A stretch of DNA of 34,287 nucleotides, taken from contig CAZSTC010000020.1 in NCBI GenBank assembly GCA_964609795.1, forward strand, positions 1-34,287. Reading direction: 5' to 3'. Of this stretch, positions 1 through 6,991 are shown in pieces (the stretch's first letter is position 1; every line of letters starts with the position of its first letter). A model generated the notes under the pieces. The model was not told the DNA's origin, searched no databases, and worked only from the letters and a program-made list of their open reading frames with translations. Made by a program: the position numbers and the translations under genes. This DNA is from UBA1412 sp964609795 (GTDB taxonomy: Bacteria > Verrucomicrobiota > Verrucomicrobiia > Limisphaerales > UBA1412).

Positions 1-76
1 CGGACACATCCTTATCGGCAATCCGGATTTCCCCACTCAAGCCCCCAATGGTTCCGAGGTCTGGATTTGCTATCAT
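1..76 (-). CDS. 5' end of an unidentified gene (partial, runs off the window)
   Basis: An ATG at 76 reading leftward stays open to the window edge (25 codons, beginning MIANPDLGTIGGLSGEIRIA). It is preceded by AGAAGGAG with 8 nt between GGAG and the ATG, one of the best ribosome-binding sites in the window; this is the main reason for calling it. The fragment is too short to assign to a family. A rival reading exists: on the plus strand, frame 2 is open from the left edge to a TGA near 163 and could be the 3' end of a rightward gene. The strong ribosome site favours the leftward gene. Sequence to the left of the window would settle it. Confidence 0.45.
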   Translation of the reverse strand, partial: MIANPDLGTIGGLSGEIRIADKDVS

Positions 77-161
77 GTTGATAACTCCTTCTCTATCCTA
101 TCCAATAAACCCTCTCATTCCTCTTTCCCTTCCGTCCTCTTCTCTTCTAAAACCCTCTGAG

Positions 162-201
162 TTTTTCCACTTTTGATCGATACAATTTTTCCACTTTTGA
201 T
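162..201. repeat. Two 16-bp direct repeats, period 24 bp
   Basis: TTTTTCCACTTTTGAT occurs at 162-177 and again, identical, at 186-201, with an 8-nt spacer. The repeat lies in a short non-coding stretch between a leftward and a rightward gene. Reiterated short blocks of this kind, including a CCACTTTTGAT-like core, are found at the ends of IS21-family insertion sequences; that link is from memory of the family and is an inference. No istA or istB is present in the window, so this would be a remnant terminus, or alternatively a pair of regulator-binding sites. Confidence 0.6.
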
Positions 202-269
202 GTATCCACGACAGAAGATGTTTTTTTCTGGTCCTAATAAAGTGACTCTGGGATAATGACCCCTGTTTT

Positions 270-2918
270 ATGGAAGGCTCCAGTTTAAAAGATTCCAACC
301 AATCTCCCAAAATTAAGGGTGGTTTTATACTCCTCTTCGTGGCGTTACTCCTTTTGTTGACGGCGCTCCTGTATCCCGCCTTCAAACCAGAGATGGTTCA
401 GTTCTCCAACGATGGGCCTTACGGAGTTATCAGTTCGGATGTTTGGAAACTACCGGGGACTTTTTTGGGACAATGGAATGATCTTAATTGGCTCGGAAAT
501 GAGGATGTTGCGGCTCCTCCGAACATGACAAATCTGATCCGCTATCTGTTAGGTACTCTCGGGTTTGCCAAGTTTGATGCTTTTCTGGCTACGCTTTTTG
601 CGGGTCTTTGCGGTGGACTCTTTTTCCGGGCAATTGGTGGTAATACATGGGTCTGCGCGATGGGAGGAATCGCTGTTGCATTTAATTCGAACAACTTTTC
701 CAACGCGTGCTGGGGGCTGGGCTCGCGTCCGCTTTGTTTTGGTGGAGTCATGTTGGCATTGGCAATGGTTGCCCGAGGTTTTCGGGGGCGATTCCGGTGG
801 CTTAAGGTAGGATTGGTGGGAGTTGGCTCAGGGCTTGCCATTATGGAGGGATATGATCTGGGGGCCATACTCTGCGTATATATTGCTCTTTATACGGTTT
901 TCGTAACTATTTTTGCAGAGGCTAAAAGGGGAGAGCCTCTGTCGTCGCCCCTTAGTAAGAGGATGTTACTGGCCATATCCCGAGTGGCGGTGATTGCCGG
1001 TGTGGCTGCGTTAGTGTCTTCTTATTCACTCTCATCACTTTCCGAAACTCAGGTTAAAGGAGTGGGTGTTTTTGAAGACCCACAAGTAGAAGCTCAGCGT
1101 TGGGATTTTTCCACTCAATGGAGTTTCCCTAAAAAAGAGACCTTGCGAATCATTATCTCCGGATTATTGGGGTATCGAATGGATAAGCAAGATGGGAGCG
1201 GCTATTGGGGGTCCGTAGGTGAAACGCCGGGATACCAATTGGGGAATCATGGCGCTCGTTTTTCAGGTTCAGGGGAGTATGCCGGTCTTTTTGTTGTGTT
1301 GCTCGCATCCTGGGCTGTCGCCAACATTTGGAGAAAGAAGGAAAACCCTTTCACTGAAAATGAAATACGAAATCTTAAGTTTTGGTCTATTGCCGCATTG
1401 GTTTCTCTCTTATTGGCTTTCGGCAGATATGCTCCTTTTTATCAATTGGTTTATATCACACCTGTGTTTGGGATGTTTCGTAATCCTATTAAGTACTTGG
1501 TTCCTTTTCATATTTCTATTCTCATTCTCTTTGGTTATGCAATGCTGGGGCTTTGTCGTGATTATCTGCATCGGCCCCAGTCAGCGATACCGAAAAAAGA
1601 GCAGCAAGGTAGTTTAGGGACTATCCTGGCTCTAAGCTGGCGCAACCTGGGTTCCTTTGACAAAAGTTGGTGCTGGGGGCTGCTAGGGTGGATTGGAGCA
1701 TCAGTTCTCGGCTTTTTGATTTTCCTCTCTTCTCAAAATGCGTTGGTTGTCTGGATGGAGCAAACAGGTATTGATATTCAGGTGGCTCATCTTAATTTTC
1801 AGGCAAGTATGTGGGAAATTATGATTTATGTTGCCCTTTTAATGTTGGGCCTGGTGTTGATGGCCTTGATCTTGGGTAAACAATTAAGTGCTAAAAAAGG
1901 CGTTCTTGTCTGCTTGGCTTTTCTTTTGGTGTTGTCGGCTGATTTTTATCGAGCAAATAAACCGTGGGTGGTTTTCTATAATTATCAGGAACGCCTGCAG
2001 AAAGATGATTTATTAAGCATTTTAGCTGCCTCTTCCAAGACTGAGCGTGTTGGCTCTTTCCCAACCGGGAATGAGTATGGTAGAGCGTTGGCTCAGCTTT
2101 ACTCAGTGGAGTGGCTCCAGCACGAATTTCCTCATTATAACATTCCCGCTCTGGAGAGTTGGATGGAGCCTCGTAAAGCGCTGGATAAAATAATGTTTGA
2201 AAGTACATTTTCAACAAATCCCGTTAGGCACTGGGAACTCACGGGAACCCGAAAGCTGATCAGCCTTGCGGGTGTGGCCTCGGCATTAAATGAAGCCTGG
2301 GACCCGGCTCAGAAACGCTTTTCCGAGCTTGCCCTTTTCACACTCAAGCAGACTAGCCCCCCGCGTTATTATCTGGCACAAACAAATCAGGAAGGACCTT
2401 TTGCATTGATGGAGTTTTCCGGCGCCATTCCGCGACTGGCACTTTTTGAACATTGGGAAGTTACTCGCTCAGACCAGGTCACACTTTCAAAATTGAGTGA
2501 TGCGATGTTTGATCCTGCACAGACTCTGCTTGTGGATGAGCAATCGGCGATGGATGACTCAGGTACGGGAGAAAAAAGTATTTTACCTCCCTGTACTAAC
2601 GATCAGGAGCCTTTTACTCGACTGGAGTACGAGAGTTATTCGCCCTTAAAGTTTACTGTTAATATCAAAGGAGGCAGCCAGGATTCGATTTTACTGGTCA
2701 ATGACCGTTACAGCCCCAAGTGGAAAGCCATTGTGGACGGAAAACCAGCTCAAGTTCTGCGCTGTAATTACATCGCGCGGGGGATTTACCTGACTCCCGG
2801 AGATCATCATGTTGAAATGCGTTTTGAGCAACCGGTTCACTTCTTTTTCCTCAGCTTTTTGCTGATGGCGGTTGGGCTGCCGGTTGTAATTATTCAGCTC
2901 CGAAAATCTCAGAATTAA
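270..2918 (+). CDS. Large multi-pass membrane protein, YfhO-like
   Basis: An 882-residue integral membrane protein. One hydrophobic helix near residues 18-38 is followed by a soluble loop (about 40-90) and many further membrane segments between about 95 and 580, with one more at 860-878 at the very C-terminus. The region between about 590 and 855 is soluble. Near its end comes a block with W-K-A-I-V-D-G and then Y-x-A-R-G-I-Y-L-T-P-G-D-H-H-V-E-M-R-F (about residues 810-850), the arrangement seen at the C-terminus of YfhO-type proteins, which are GT-C-like membrane proteins linked to glycosylation of cell-wall or lipid-linked sugars. Substrate is unknown. The ATG at 270 has no clear Shine-Dalgarno; a GATAAT hexamer at 252-257 could be a -10 box giving a very short leader. 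Family call is by overall architecture and this C-terminal motif, so moderately sure. Confidence 0.7.
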   Translation: MEGSSLKDSNQSPKIKGGFILLFVALLLLLTALLYPAFKPEMVQFSNDGPYGVISSDVWKLPGTFLGQWNDLNWLGNEDVAAPPNMTNLIRYLLGTLGFAKFDAFLATLFAGLCGGLFFRAIGGNTWVCAMGGIAVAFNSNNFSNACWGLGSRPLCFGGVMLALAMVARGFRGRFRWLKVGLVGVGSGLAIMEGYDLGAILCVYIALYTVFVTIFAEAKRGEPLSSPLSKRMLLAISRVAVIAGVAALVSSYSLSSLSETQVKGVGVFEDPQVEAQRWDFSTQWSFPKKETLRIIISGLLGYRMDKQDGSGYWGSVGETPGYQLGNHGARFSGSGEYAGLFVVLLASWAVANIWRKKENPFTENEIRNLKFWSIAALVSLLLAFGRYAPFYQLVYITPVFGMFRNPIKYLVPFHISILILFGYAMLGLCRDYLHRPQSAIPKKEQQGSLGTILALSWRNLGSFDKSWCWGLLGWIGASVLGFLIFLSSQNALVVWMEQTGIDIQVAHLNFQASMWEIMIYVALLMLGLVLMALILGKQLSAKKGVLVCLAFLLVLSADFYRANKPWVVFYNYQERLQKDDLLSILAASSKTERVGSFPTGNEYGRALAQLYSVEWLQHEFPHYNIPALESWMEPRKALDKIMFESTFSTNPVRHWELTGTRKLISLAGVASALNEAWDPAQKRFSELALFTLKQTSPPRYYLAQTNQEGPFALMEFSGAIPRLALFEHWEVTRSDQVTLSKLSDAMFDPAQTLLVDEQSAMDDSGTGEKSILPPCTNDQEPFTRLEYESYSPLKFTVNIKGGSQDSILLVNDRYSPKWKAIVDGKPAQVLRCNYIARGIYLTPGDHHVEMRFEQPVHFFFLSFLLMAVGLPVVIIQLRKSQN

Positions 2919-3115
2919 AGTTTAATTTTTTTCAACTGATTGGTTGTAAAGGTATTATTGCCTGAAACACGAAGCTCCCTGCGGAAAGGCCGACAGATTG
3001 GATATCTTTTGTTTTTGTCTCTTGTGTTGCTTGCTTTGCGGCGTTTTTGCTAGATTTGCTTCAAGGGTGAATAAAACCGGCTCGGAAGACGTATTATGGA
3101 GAGGGACTGTCTCAA

Positions 3116-4141
3116 ATGAAGCGAGATTCACTCGGGTGCGATTTTAATGATATGAAAAAATATTTAAGTTTAGTTCTGATATTGGTCAGTTGTATTTGCG
3201 TTTGTTCAAAACCGGCTGAGACCAACTTGGTAAAGGAGGTAGAGCTTACGAAGACACGTGCAAACTTGCAAACTGCCATAGAACGTATTGATAAGTTGAT
3301 CAATGCTCTGTACGAAAAGGAGAAGTTGGGCGTTTTAAACGAGAAGGATTATTTGCGTTTGGATCGCCTGCAGGAAGCCCGGGTGTTGGCTGAATTGAGG
3401 TTACAGCAGGGTACTGAGGATGATGGAAGAATAGAGCGATTGCTAAGTGAAACAGCTGAAAACCAGACTGAGGAGGTTAGTGGAAATAACACTAATCAAT
3501 TGTTTGAGATAGATAATAAAGAGCTTTTAAAAGAGACACTTCCCGCCGCAGATGAGTCTATTACTGACAGGCTGGCGACGATAGTTAATTCAGAAAAACA
3601 ACCTGAGGGGCAGGAGGGCGTCCAACCAGTTATAGCAGATGCAGCGCTCGTTAGTTCGGGAGATGCGAATGTAGAAAAGTTATTGAATCTTAATCCGGAA
3701 TCTTTGCTCCACTATCGAGAGATAGTCGCAGATTCAAATGAACGAATTGGGGAGATAGAAAAAAAAATCGAACAGCTTCAAAAAAACTTAAAAACCTTGA
3801 TTGATGAGGAATTCCCCAACTACGGTGACATCTACGAATGCAGCCGTGGCCTTATGGATGCGCTTTACGATAAATCCATTGAGCAAGTAGAGCTTCGTCG
3901 TGGTTTGCGCCTTTTGCTTACCCAATCGCAAATGAGAATTTGGACGAGATACGCATGGGAATCACAGACAAAAACTAAAATGCTCTCTCAGCCTCAAAAA
4001 ATAGACAGTAAAATTCTTCCGGAAGACGAGCAGATAGTCTATGTTCCGATGCGGCTTCAAAGAACTCAGATTTCTGACGGAAGCATTATTTACCAAGCCG
4101 TGCCGCTGACAACGCCGGGGCCTTCATCAAAGGAGCCCTAG
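3116..4141 (+). CDS. Exported coiled-coil protein of unknown function, possible lipoprotein
   Basis: 341 residues, not recognised as a known family. The ATG at 3116 has AGAGGG about 10 nt upstream. A second ATG at 3152 (residue 13) starts MKKYLSLVLILVSCICVCSK, a typical signal peptide, and may be the true start; L-V-S-C inside it could be a lipobox. The mature part is mostly charged helix (about 30-130 and 205-290, rich in E, K, L, Q, with Leu-rich heptad spacing), suggesting coiled coils, separated by an acidic Ser/Thr/Asn-rich linker. The C-terminus (about 305-341) is Pro/Ser rich with a Y-V-P-M-R-L strand. It is convergent with the TPR gene to its right, with only 37 nt between them and no visible terminator. 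A periplasmic or outer-membrane-attached structural role is a guess. Confidence 0.7.
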   Translation: MKRDSLGCDFNDMKKYLSLVLILVSCICVCSKPAETNLVKEVELTKTRANLQTAIERIDKLINALYEKEKLGVLNEKDYLRLDRLQEARVLAELRLQQGTEDDGRIERLLSETAENQTEEVSGNNTNQLFEIDNKELLKETLPAADESITDRLATIVNSEKQPEGQEGVQPVIADAALVSSGDANVEKLLNLNPESLLHYREIVADSNERIGEIEKKIEQLQKNLKTLIDEEFPNYGDIYECSRGLMDALYDKSIEQVELRRGLRLLLTQSQMRIWTRYAWESQTKTKMLSQPQKIDSKILPEDEQIVYVPMRLQRTQISDGSIIYQAVPLTTPGPSSKEP

Positions 4142-4178
4142 ACGCTCCGTTTGAACTTTTCAGGAGACTGAAGATTAA

Positions 4179-4694
4179 TCAAGACTGAGTGTATTGCCGA
4201 TAGGGAATGAAATCGGGGTCTTGGACGTACATTTGATTGATCTTCTTGGTGCCTCCGTATTTTCGCGCTATCTTCAGCCAATGTTCCGTCCCTGAAAAGT
4301 CCTGCGTAAGGCTATGATAACAGGCGTAGTCATAGGCGAAATGCCAGTTTGTTTTAAATTGAGATTCGACAGACTGAAGGACCTCATAGGCTTTGTGATA
4401 TTCTTTGAGGTTGTAGAAGGATTGGGCGTAATATGTCCACGACTCTGCCAGATTTTTGTGATGAAAAACAAGGGCGGCTCCGATCTTTTTGCATTCTGAA
4501 AAGTTTTTCAGTTTATACTGGGCTGCCCAGCGAAGCTGAAGTATATCAAAGTGATTTTGGTATTCTTGGGGTAATGTTTTCAGAGATTCAAGCACTTCAG
4601 AATATGCTCCCAACTCCATCCAGCCTGTAGCTTCCACAAAACAAGACAATCCCTGTTCTGTCAAAGGGGGGTATTTTTGATCTTCTTTCTTCAT
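4179..4694 (-). CDS. TPR-repeat protein, last gene of the exb-like operon
   Basis: 171 residues from the ATG at 4694. A longer reading from 4736 overlaps the upstream gene and is less likely, since the ATG at 4694 shares a TAATG junction with the upstream stop, the usual sign of translational coupling. The protein is nearly all helical, with three to four degenerate tetratricopeptide-like helix pairs: A-Y-S-E-V-L-E-S-L near 29, F-S-E-C-K-K-I-G-A-A-L near 64, W-T-Y-Y-A-Q-S-F-Y-N-L near 85, and Y-H-K-A-Y-E-V-L-Q just after it. It ends in Q-D-P-D-F-I-P-Y-R, the D-P-D-F motif that often closes TPR proteins. No signal peptide, so probably cytoplasmic. TPRs bind partner proteins; the position suggests it works with the ExbB/ExbD-like complex, but nothing in the sequence names the partner. 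Confidence 0.75.
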   Translation of the reverse strand: MKKEDQKYPPLTEQGLSCFVEATGWMELGAYSEVLESLKTLPQEYQNHFDILQLRWAAQYKLKNFSECKKIGAALVFHHKNLAESWTYYAQSFYNLKEYHKAYEVLQSVESQFKTNWHFAYDYACYHSLTQDFSGTEHWLKIARKYGGTKKINQMYVQDPDFIPYRQYTQS

Positions 4695-4918
4695 TAGAAC
4701 TTCACACTTTCGTTTCCAGTACCACAGTGCGGACACCGGGAACGGTCTACATCCGGATCATCCGTGTAAACAAAAGCGCATTTCCTGCAACGGAAAATTT
4801 TATCTTTGCTGGGTGCCGGTTCAAAACGCTTCCGCACCTTTTCAGTGTAGATAGAGATAATTGTTAAGAACAGCAATGCCAGACTGACACCCAAAAAAAT
4901 AACATCTTCCAAGTTCAT
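4694..4918 (-). CDS. Small membrane-anchored zinc-ribbon / rubredoxin-like protein
   Basis: 74 residues. An N-terminal membrane helix (about 5-24) is followed by a basic stretch and then C-R-K-C-A-F-V-Y-T-D and C-P-H-C-G-T-G, that is CxxC, 15 residues, CxxC. The C-x-F-V-Y-x-D and C-P-x-C-G flanks resemble a rubredoxin, but the loop between the two Cys pairs is far shorter than in true rubredoxins, so a structural zinc ribbon is as likely as a redox iron site. Its ATG overlaps the stop of the tonB-like gene (ATGA, 4915-4918) and its stop overlaps the next start, so all three are probably translated together. Function within the operon is unknown. Confidence 0.75.
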   Translation of the reverse strand: MNLEDVIFLGVSLALLFLTIISIYTEKVRKRFEPAPSKDKIFRCRKCAFVYTDDPDVDRSRCPHCGTGNESVKF

Positions 4919-5769
4919 GATATTCGATTATTTTGGGGAGGAGCGGTTGTCGCCCAGTTAACAGTCAGAGTGATTGTTTTGGATCGAGTCCAAACATCCG
5001 ATTGTGATCCATCAGCCGCGGGTTTAGGATGCAATGGCAAAAGGCGGAGTGAAGATATTCTCTGGACTGCTTGTTCATCGGCTGAGGGGATGCCACAACT
5101 TGATATAAGGGTCACGGAAAATAATCTGCCATCCTCACCGAGGATCGCGCTCAGCTCGGTGTGGGCTACCGCTCCAGGATGGGCGAAAACGGGCAGCTCG
5201 AATTCGGGGATAAACCAGTATTGTAAGACTTCTTGGGGAAACTGAAGAGTGGAACGCTCAACAGATGGGAGCGCGAATGGTTCCCGAATTTTTGGAGTTC
5301 TAGAATAAATATTCTCAAGAATGTCTTTTTTTACCGTACTATCAAAAAGTAAGTTGGATAGTTCTCTTTGAAAGAAAAGCGTATCTGGTGCAACCGTAAG
5401 GGGAGGAAGAGACGGGGAAGAGAGTGTATACTCAGTTGTTGGATATTTCTCCCAGAGATAAGCGGAAACACCCAGCGGATGCGCATATGAATAAATGCGA
5501 GGGTCAAAAGACTCAATAAAAGAAAGAAGCACCGGATTGAAAACCAAGCCGGCATGAGGAACCATTTCGGTGTGTTGAAGAAGAGAAGGGCGAGAGGGGA
5601 CAATTTCTTCCTTATTTAAGAGAAGGGCAAAAAAAACCACCTGTACACTTATAAAAATAAGAGACAGCAGGAGCCATTTCTTGAAAGACCATTCCAGCAA
5701 TTCTTTGCCGATAAGCTTGTTTTTAGGGAGTAGAGACACTCTGAGATCGAGATTGTTTAGCGGGCTCAT
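4915..5769 (-). CDS. TonB-like periplasmic energy-transducer protein (divergent)
   Basis: 284 residues. It has a short cytoplasmic N-terminus, one membrane helix (about 30-52, W-L-L-L-S-L-I-F-I-S-V-Q-V-V-F-F-A-L-L-L), and a long periplasmic part. The last ~90 residues read like a TonB C-terminal domain: H-T-E-L-S-A-I-L-G-E-D-G-R-L-F-S-V-T-L, then A-D-E-Q-A-V-Q-R-I-S-S-L-R, then a final strand T-I-T-L-T-V-N-W. The usual Pro-rich spacer is weak. The membrane helix lacks the SxxxH signature (Ser16/His20 of E. coli TonB). The start lies inside the exbD-like gene (47 nt overlap) and has only a poor ribosome site, so translation is probably coupled. TonB assignment rests on context plus the C-terminal pattern. 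Confidence 0.65.
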   Translation of the reverse strand: MSPLNNLDLRVSLLPKNKLIGKELLEWSFKKWLLLSLIFISVQVVFFALLLNKEEIVPSRPSLLQHTEMVPHAGLVFNPVLLSFIESFDPRIYSYAHPLGVSAYLWEKYPTTEYTLSSPSLPPLTVAPDTLFFQRELSNLLFDSTVKKDILENIYSRTPKIREPFALPSVERSTLQFPQEVLQYWFIPEFELPVFAHPGAVAHTELSAILGEDGRLFSVTLISSCGIPSADEQAVQRISSLRLLPLHPKPAADGSQSDVWTRSKTITLTVNWATTAPPQNNRIS

Positions 5770-6214
5770 TCTTATTGGAGAGACTGGTGGGCTCTTTCGT
5801 CGCGCCAGAGTATGGCCTTGTTGCTATAAGAACTTTCTGGAGTCCGGATTGATAAGTCATAGCGCTCAGGTCAGCCAGAGCTTCCACTTTTGTGTCTTTA
5901 TCTGAAACGATGACAATAGTAGTATCTGCGTTATTTTCTTTTGCTCGAATCAATTGCTTTTGAATTTCCTCGGCACTGAGAGCTTTTCCGGAAAGATAAT
6001 ATTGTCCCAAATGGTCTATTCCTACCATTAATGAGGGTCCCGTCATCCCGGGGAGCCTTACCGATTCGGGCGAGGGCAGGTTAACTGCGATCCCCGGCTT
6101 GAAGATGAGAGAAGATTCCAGTAGGAGGAAAAAAATAATAAAAATGAGCACGGTGGAAAACGCGGTTCCATCTACTCTGTTTTTAATAATCTTAATATTG
6201 CGTTGATATCTCAT
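5723..6214 (-). CDS. ExbD/TolR-like protein lacking the membrane aspartate
   Basis: 163 residues with ExbD topology: short cytoplasmic N-terminus, one membrane helix (about 18-38), and a periplasmic domain with the family pattern I-x-x-x-G-Q-Y-Y-L-S-G-K-x-L, a stretch of helix (E-E-I-Q-K-Q-L), T-T-I-V-I-V-S-D-K-D-T-K-V, and A-M-T-Y-Q-S-G-L-Q-K-V-L-I-A-T, as in ExbD (the usual V-x-I-x-A-D and A-G-x-x-x-V-x-I-A-T). In ExbD/TolR the membrane helix begins with L-x-D-V-x-F-L-L-L-I-F-F; here that Asp aligns with Ser20, and the only nearby acid is Asp15, before the helix. The gene starts 24 nt after the exbB-like stop and overlaps the tonB-like gene. Whether it can still use proton flow is doubtful. 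Confidence 0.82.
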   Translation of the reverse strand: MRYQRNIKIIKNRVDGTAFSTVLIFIIFFLLLESSLIFKPGIAVNLPSPESVRLPGMTGPSLMVGIDHLGQYYLSGKALSAEEIQKQLIRAKENNADTTIVIVSDKDTKVEALADLSAMTYQSGLQKVLIATRPYSGATKEPTSLSNKNEPAKQSRSQSVSTP

Positions 6215-6238
6215 CCTTCTTCAGCCCGAAAACGGAAG

Positions 6239-6871
6239 CTATTCGTTGGGCGTTTTTTGGATTGTGGAATCAAAAAGAAATCGAGAGATATCAGTAGCTG
6301 TTTTTTCCATATCCAGCACAATACTGTTCATTCTCTCGACCAAGTAATTATAAGCCGTCCTGGCGATGATAGAAAGGGCAAGCCCCATTGCCGCAGCGAT
6401 AAGAGCCTGCCATACGCCACCACTGAACATGGATACGTCAGCAAAAGGCCCATTGACCTGGAGAACTCGGAAGACTTCAATGAGTCCCAGAATGGTGCCT
6501 AAACAGCCGAGGGGTTGAGCGATTTCACATATTGTAGCCAACCAAGTCAACCTTGCTTCCAGACGGGGTACTTCCGCCAAGCCTGCTGATTCCAGCGCAT
6601 CATCCACGTATTGGCTCCCCTGATCCTGATTGAGGATTGCCATCTTTACCAGTCGGGCTACCGGTCCAGGCGTGGCATCGCAGATAGAAAGCGCCTCCAT
6701 CCGATTTTCGCGGCGAAGAACATTTTTTACTCCGGTTATAAACTCTTTGGAATCGATCTGCACTCTATGATAATGCAAAAATCTCTCAACAAAAATCACT
6801 GCTCCAAGAGCCCCTAGAACGAAAATTAACCATGTCACTGGGCCTGCATGGTTGAAAAATATTTGTATCAT
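6239..6871 (-). CDS. ExbB/TolQ/MotA-family membrane protein, first gene of the operon
   Basis: 210 residues with three membrane helices (about 11-30, 108-134, 152-175) and the MotA/TolQ/ExbB core. It keeps A-Q-P-L-G-C-L-G-T-I-L-G-L-I in helix 2 (Thr126 matches Thr148 of E. coli ExbB). In helix 3 the family pattern E-A-L-x-x-T-A-x-G-L is W-Q-A-L-I-A-A-A-M-G-L: Gln155 replaces Glu176 and Ala160 replaces Thr181. An AGGAA lies directly before the ATG, too close for an ideal ribosome site. The 120 nt before it contain a weak terminator-like hairpin but no gene, so this is where operon transcription most likely begins. Partners are the ExbD-like and TonB-like proteins downstream. Confidence 0.85.
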   Translation of the reverse strand: MIQIFFNHAGPVTWLIFVLGALGAVIFVERFLHYHRVQIDSKEFITGVKNVLRRENRMEALSICDATPGPVARLVKMAILNQDQGSQYVDDALESAGLAEVPRLEARLTWLATICEIAQPLGCLGTILGLIEVFRVLQVNGPFADVSMFSGGVWQALIAAAMGLALSIIARTAYNYLVERMNSIVLDMEKTATDISRFLFDSTIQKTPNE

Positions 6872-6922
6872 TTCCTACATTCGAACAGTAAATTATTAAT
6901 CGAGCGTGCGGAGAACATTTCG

Positions 6923-6945
6923 CAAAACACCCATTACACATGGGT
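6923..6945 (-). terminator. Weak hairpin after the flavodiiron gene
   Basis: ACCCAT and ATGGGT pair across a 5-nt loop (6929-6945). Read leftward the hairpin is followed by GTTTTGCG. It lies 47 nt beyond the flavodiiron stop and before the exbB-like gene. The stem is only 6 bp and the T run short, so it may only partly stop transcription. Confidence 0.35.
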
Positions 6946-6991
6946 AAAAATAGCGGATGTTGACTTAAAAAAAATCAAACGAGATTCAATG

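Noticed and set aside
98..385. Leftward 95-codon frame across the start of the YfhO-like gene
   Set aside because: It overlaps a well-supported membrane protein gene, has low-complexity basic content and covers the direct repeats; a shadow frame.
4694..4736. Extended N-terminus of the TPR protein and, likewise, upstream starts for ybbR (12148), FHA (8725, TTG), SGNH (26842, TTG) and lysA (23690)
   Set aside because: Each extension overlaps the upstream gene or precedes a clear domain or signal-peptide start, and the shorter starts give normal family boundaries.
4694..4918. Rubredoxin partner for the flavodiiron protein
   Set aside because: The Cys spacing has a far shorter loop than rubredoxin, it is membrane-anchored, and it belongs to a different operon; possible but not supported.
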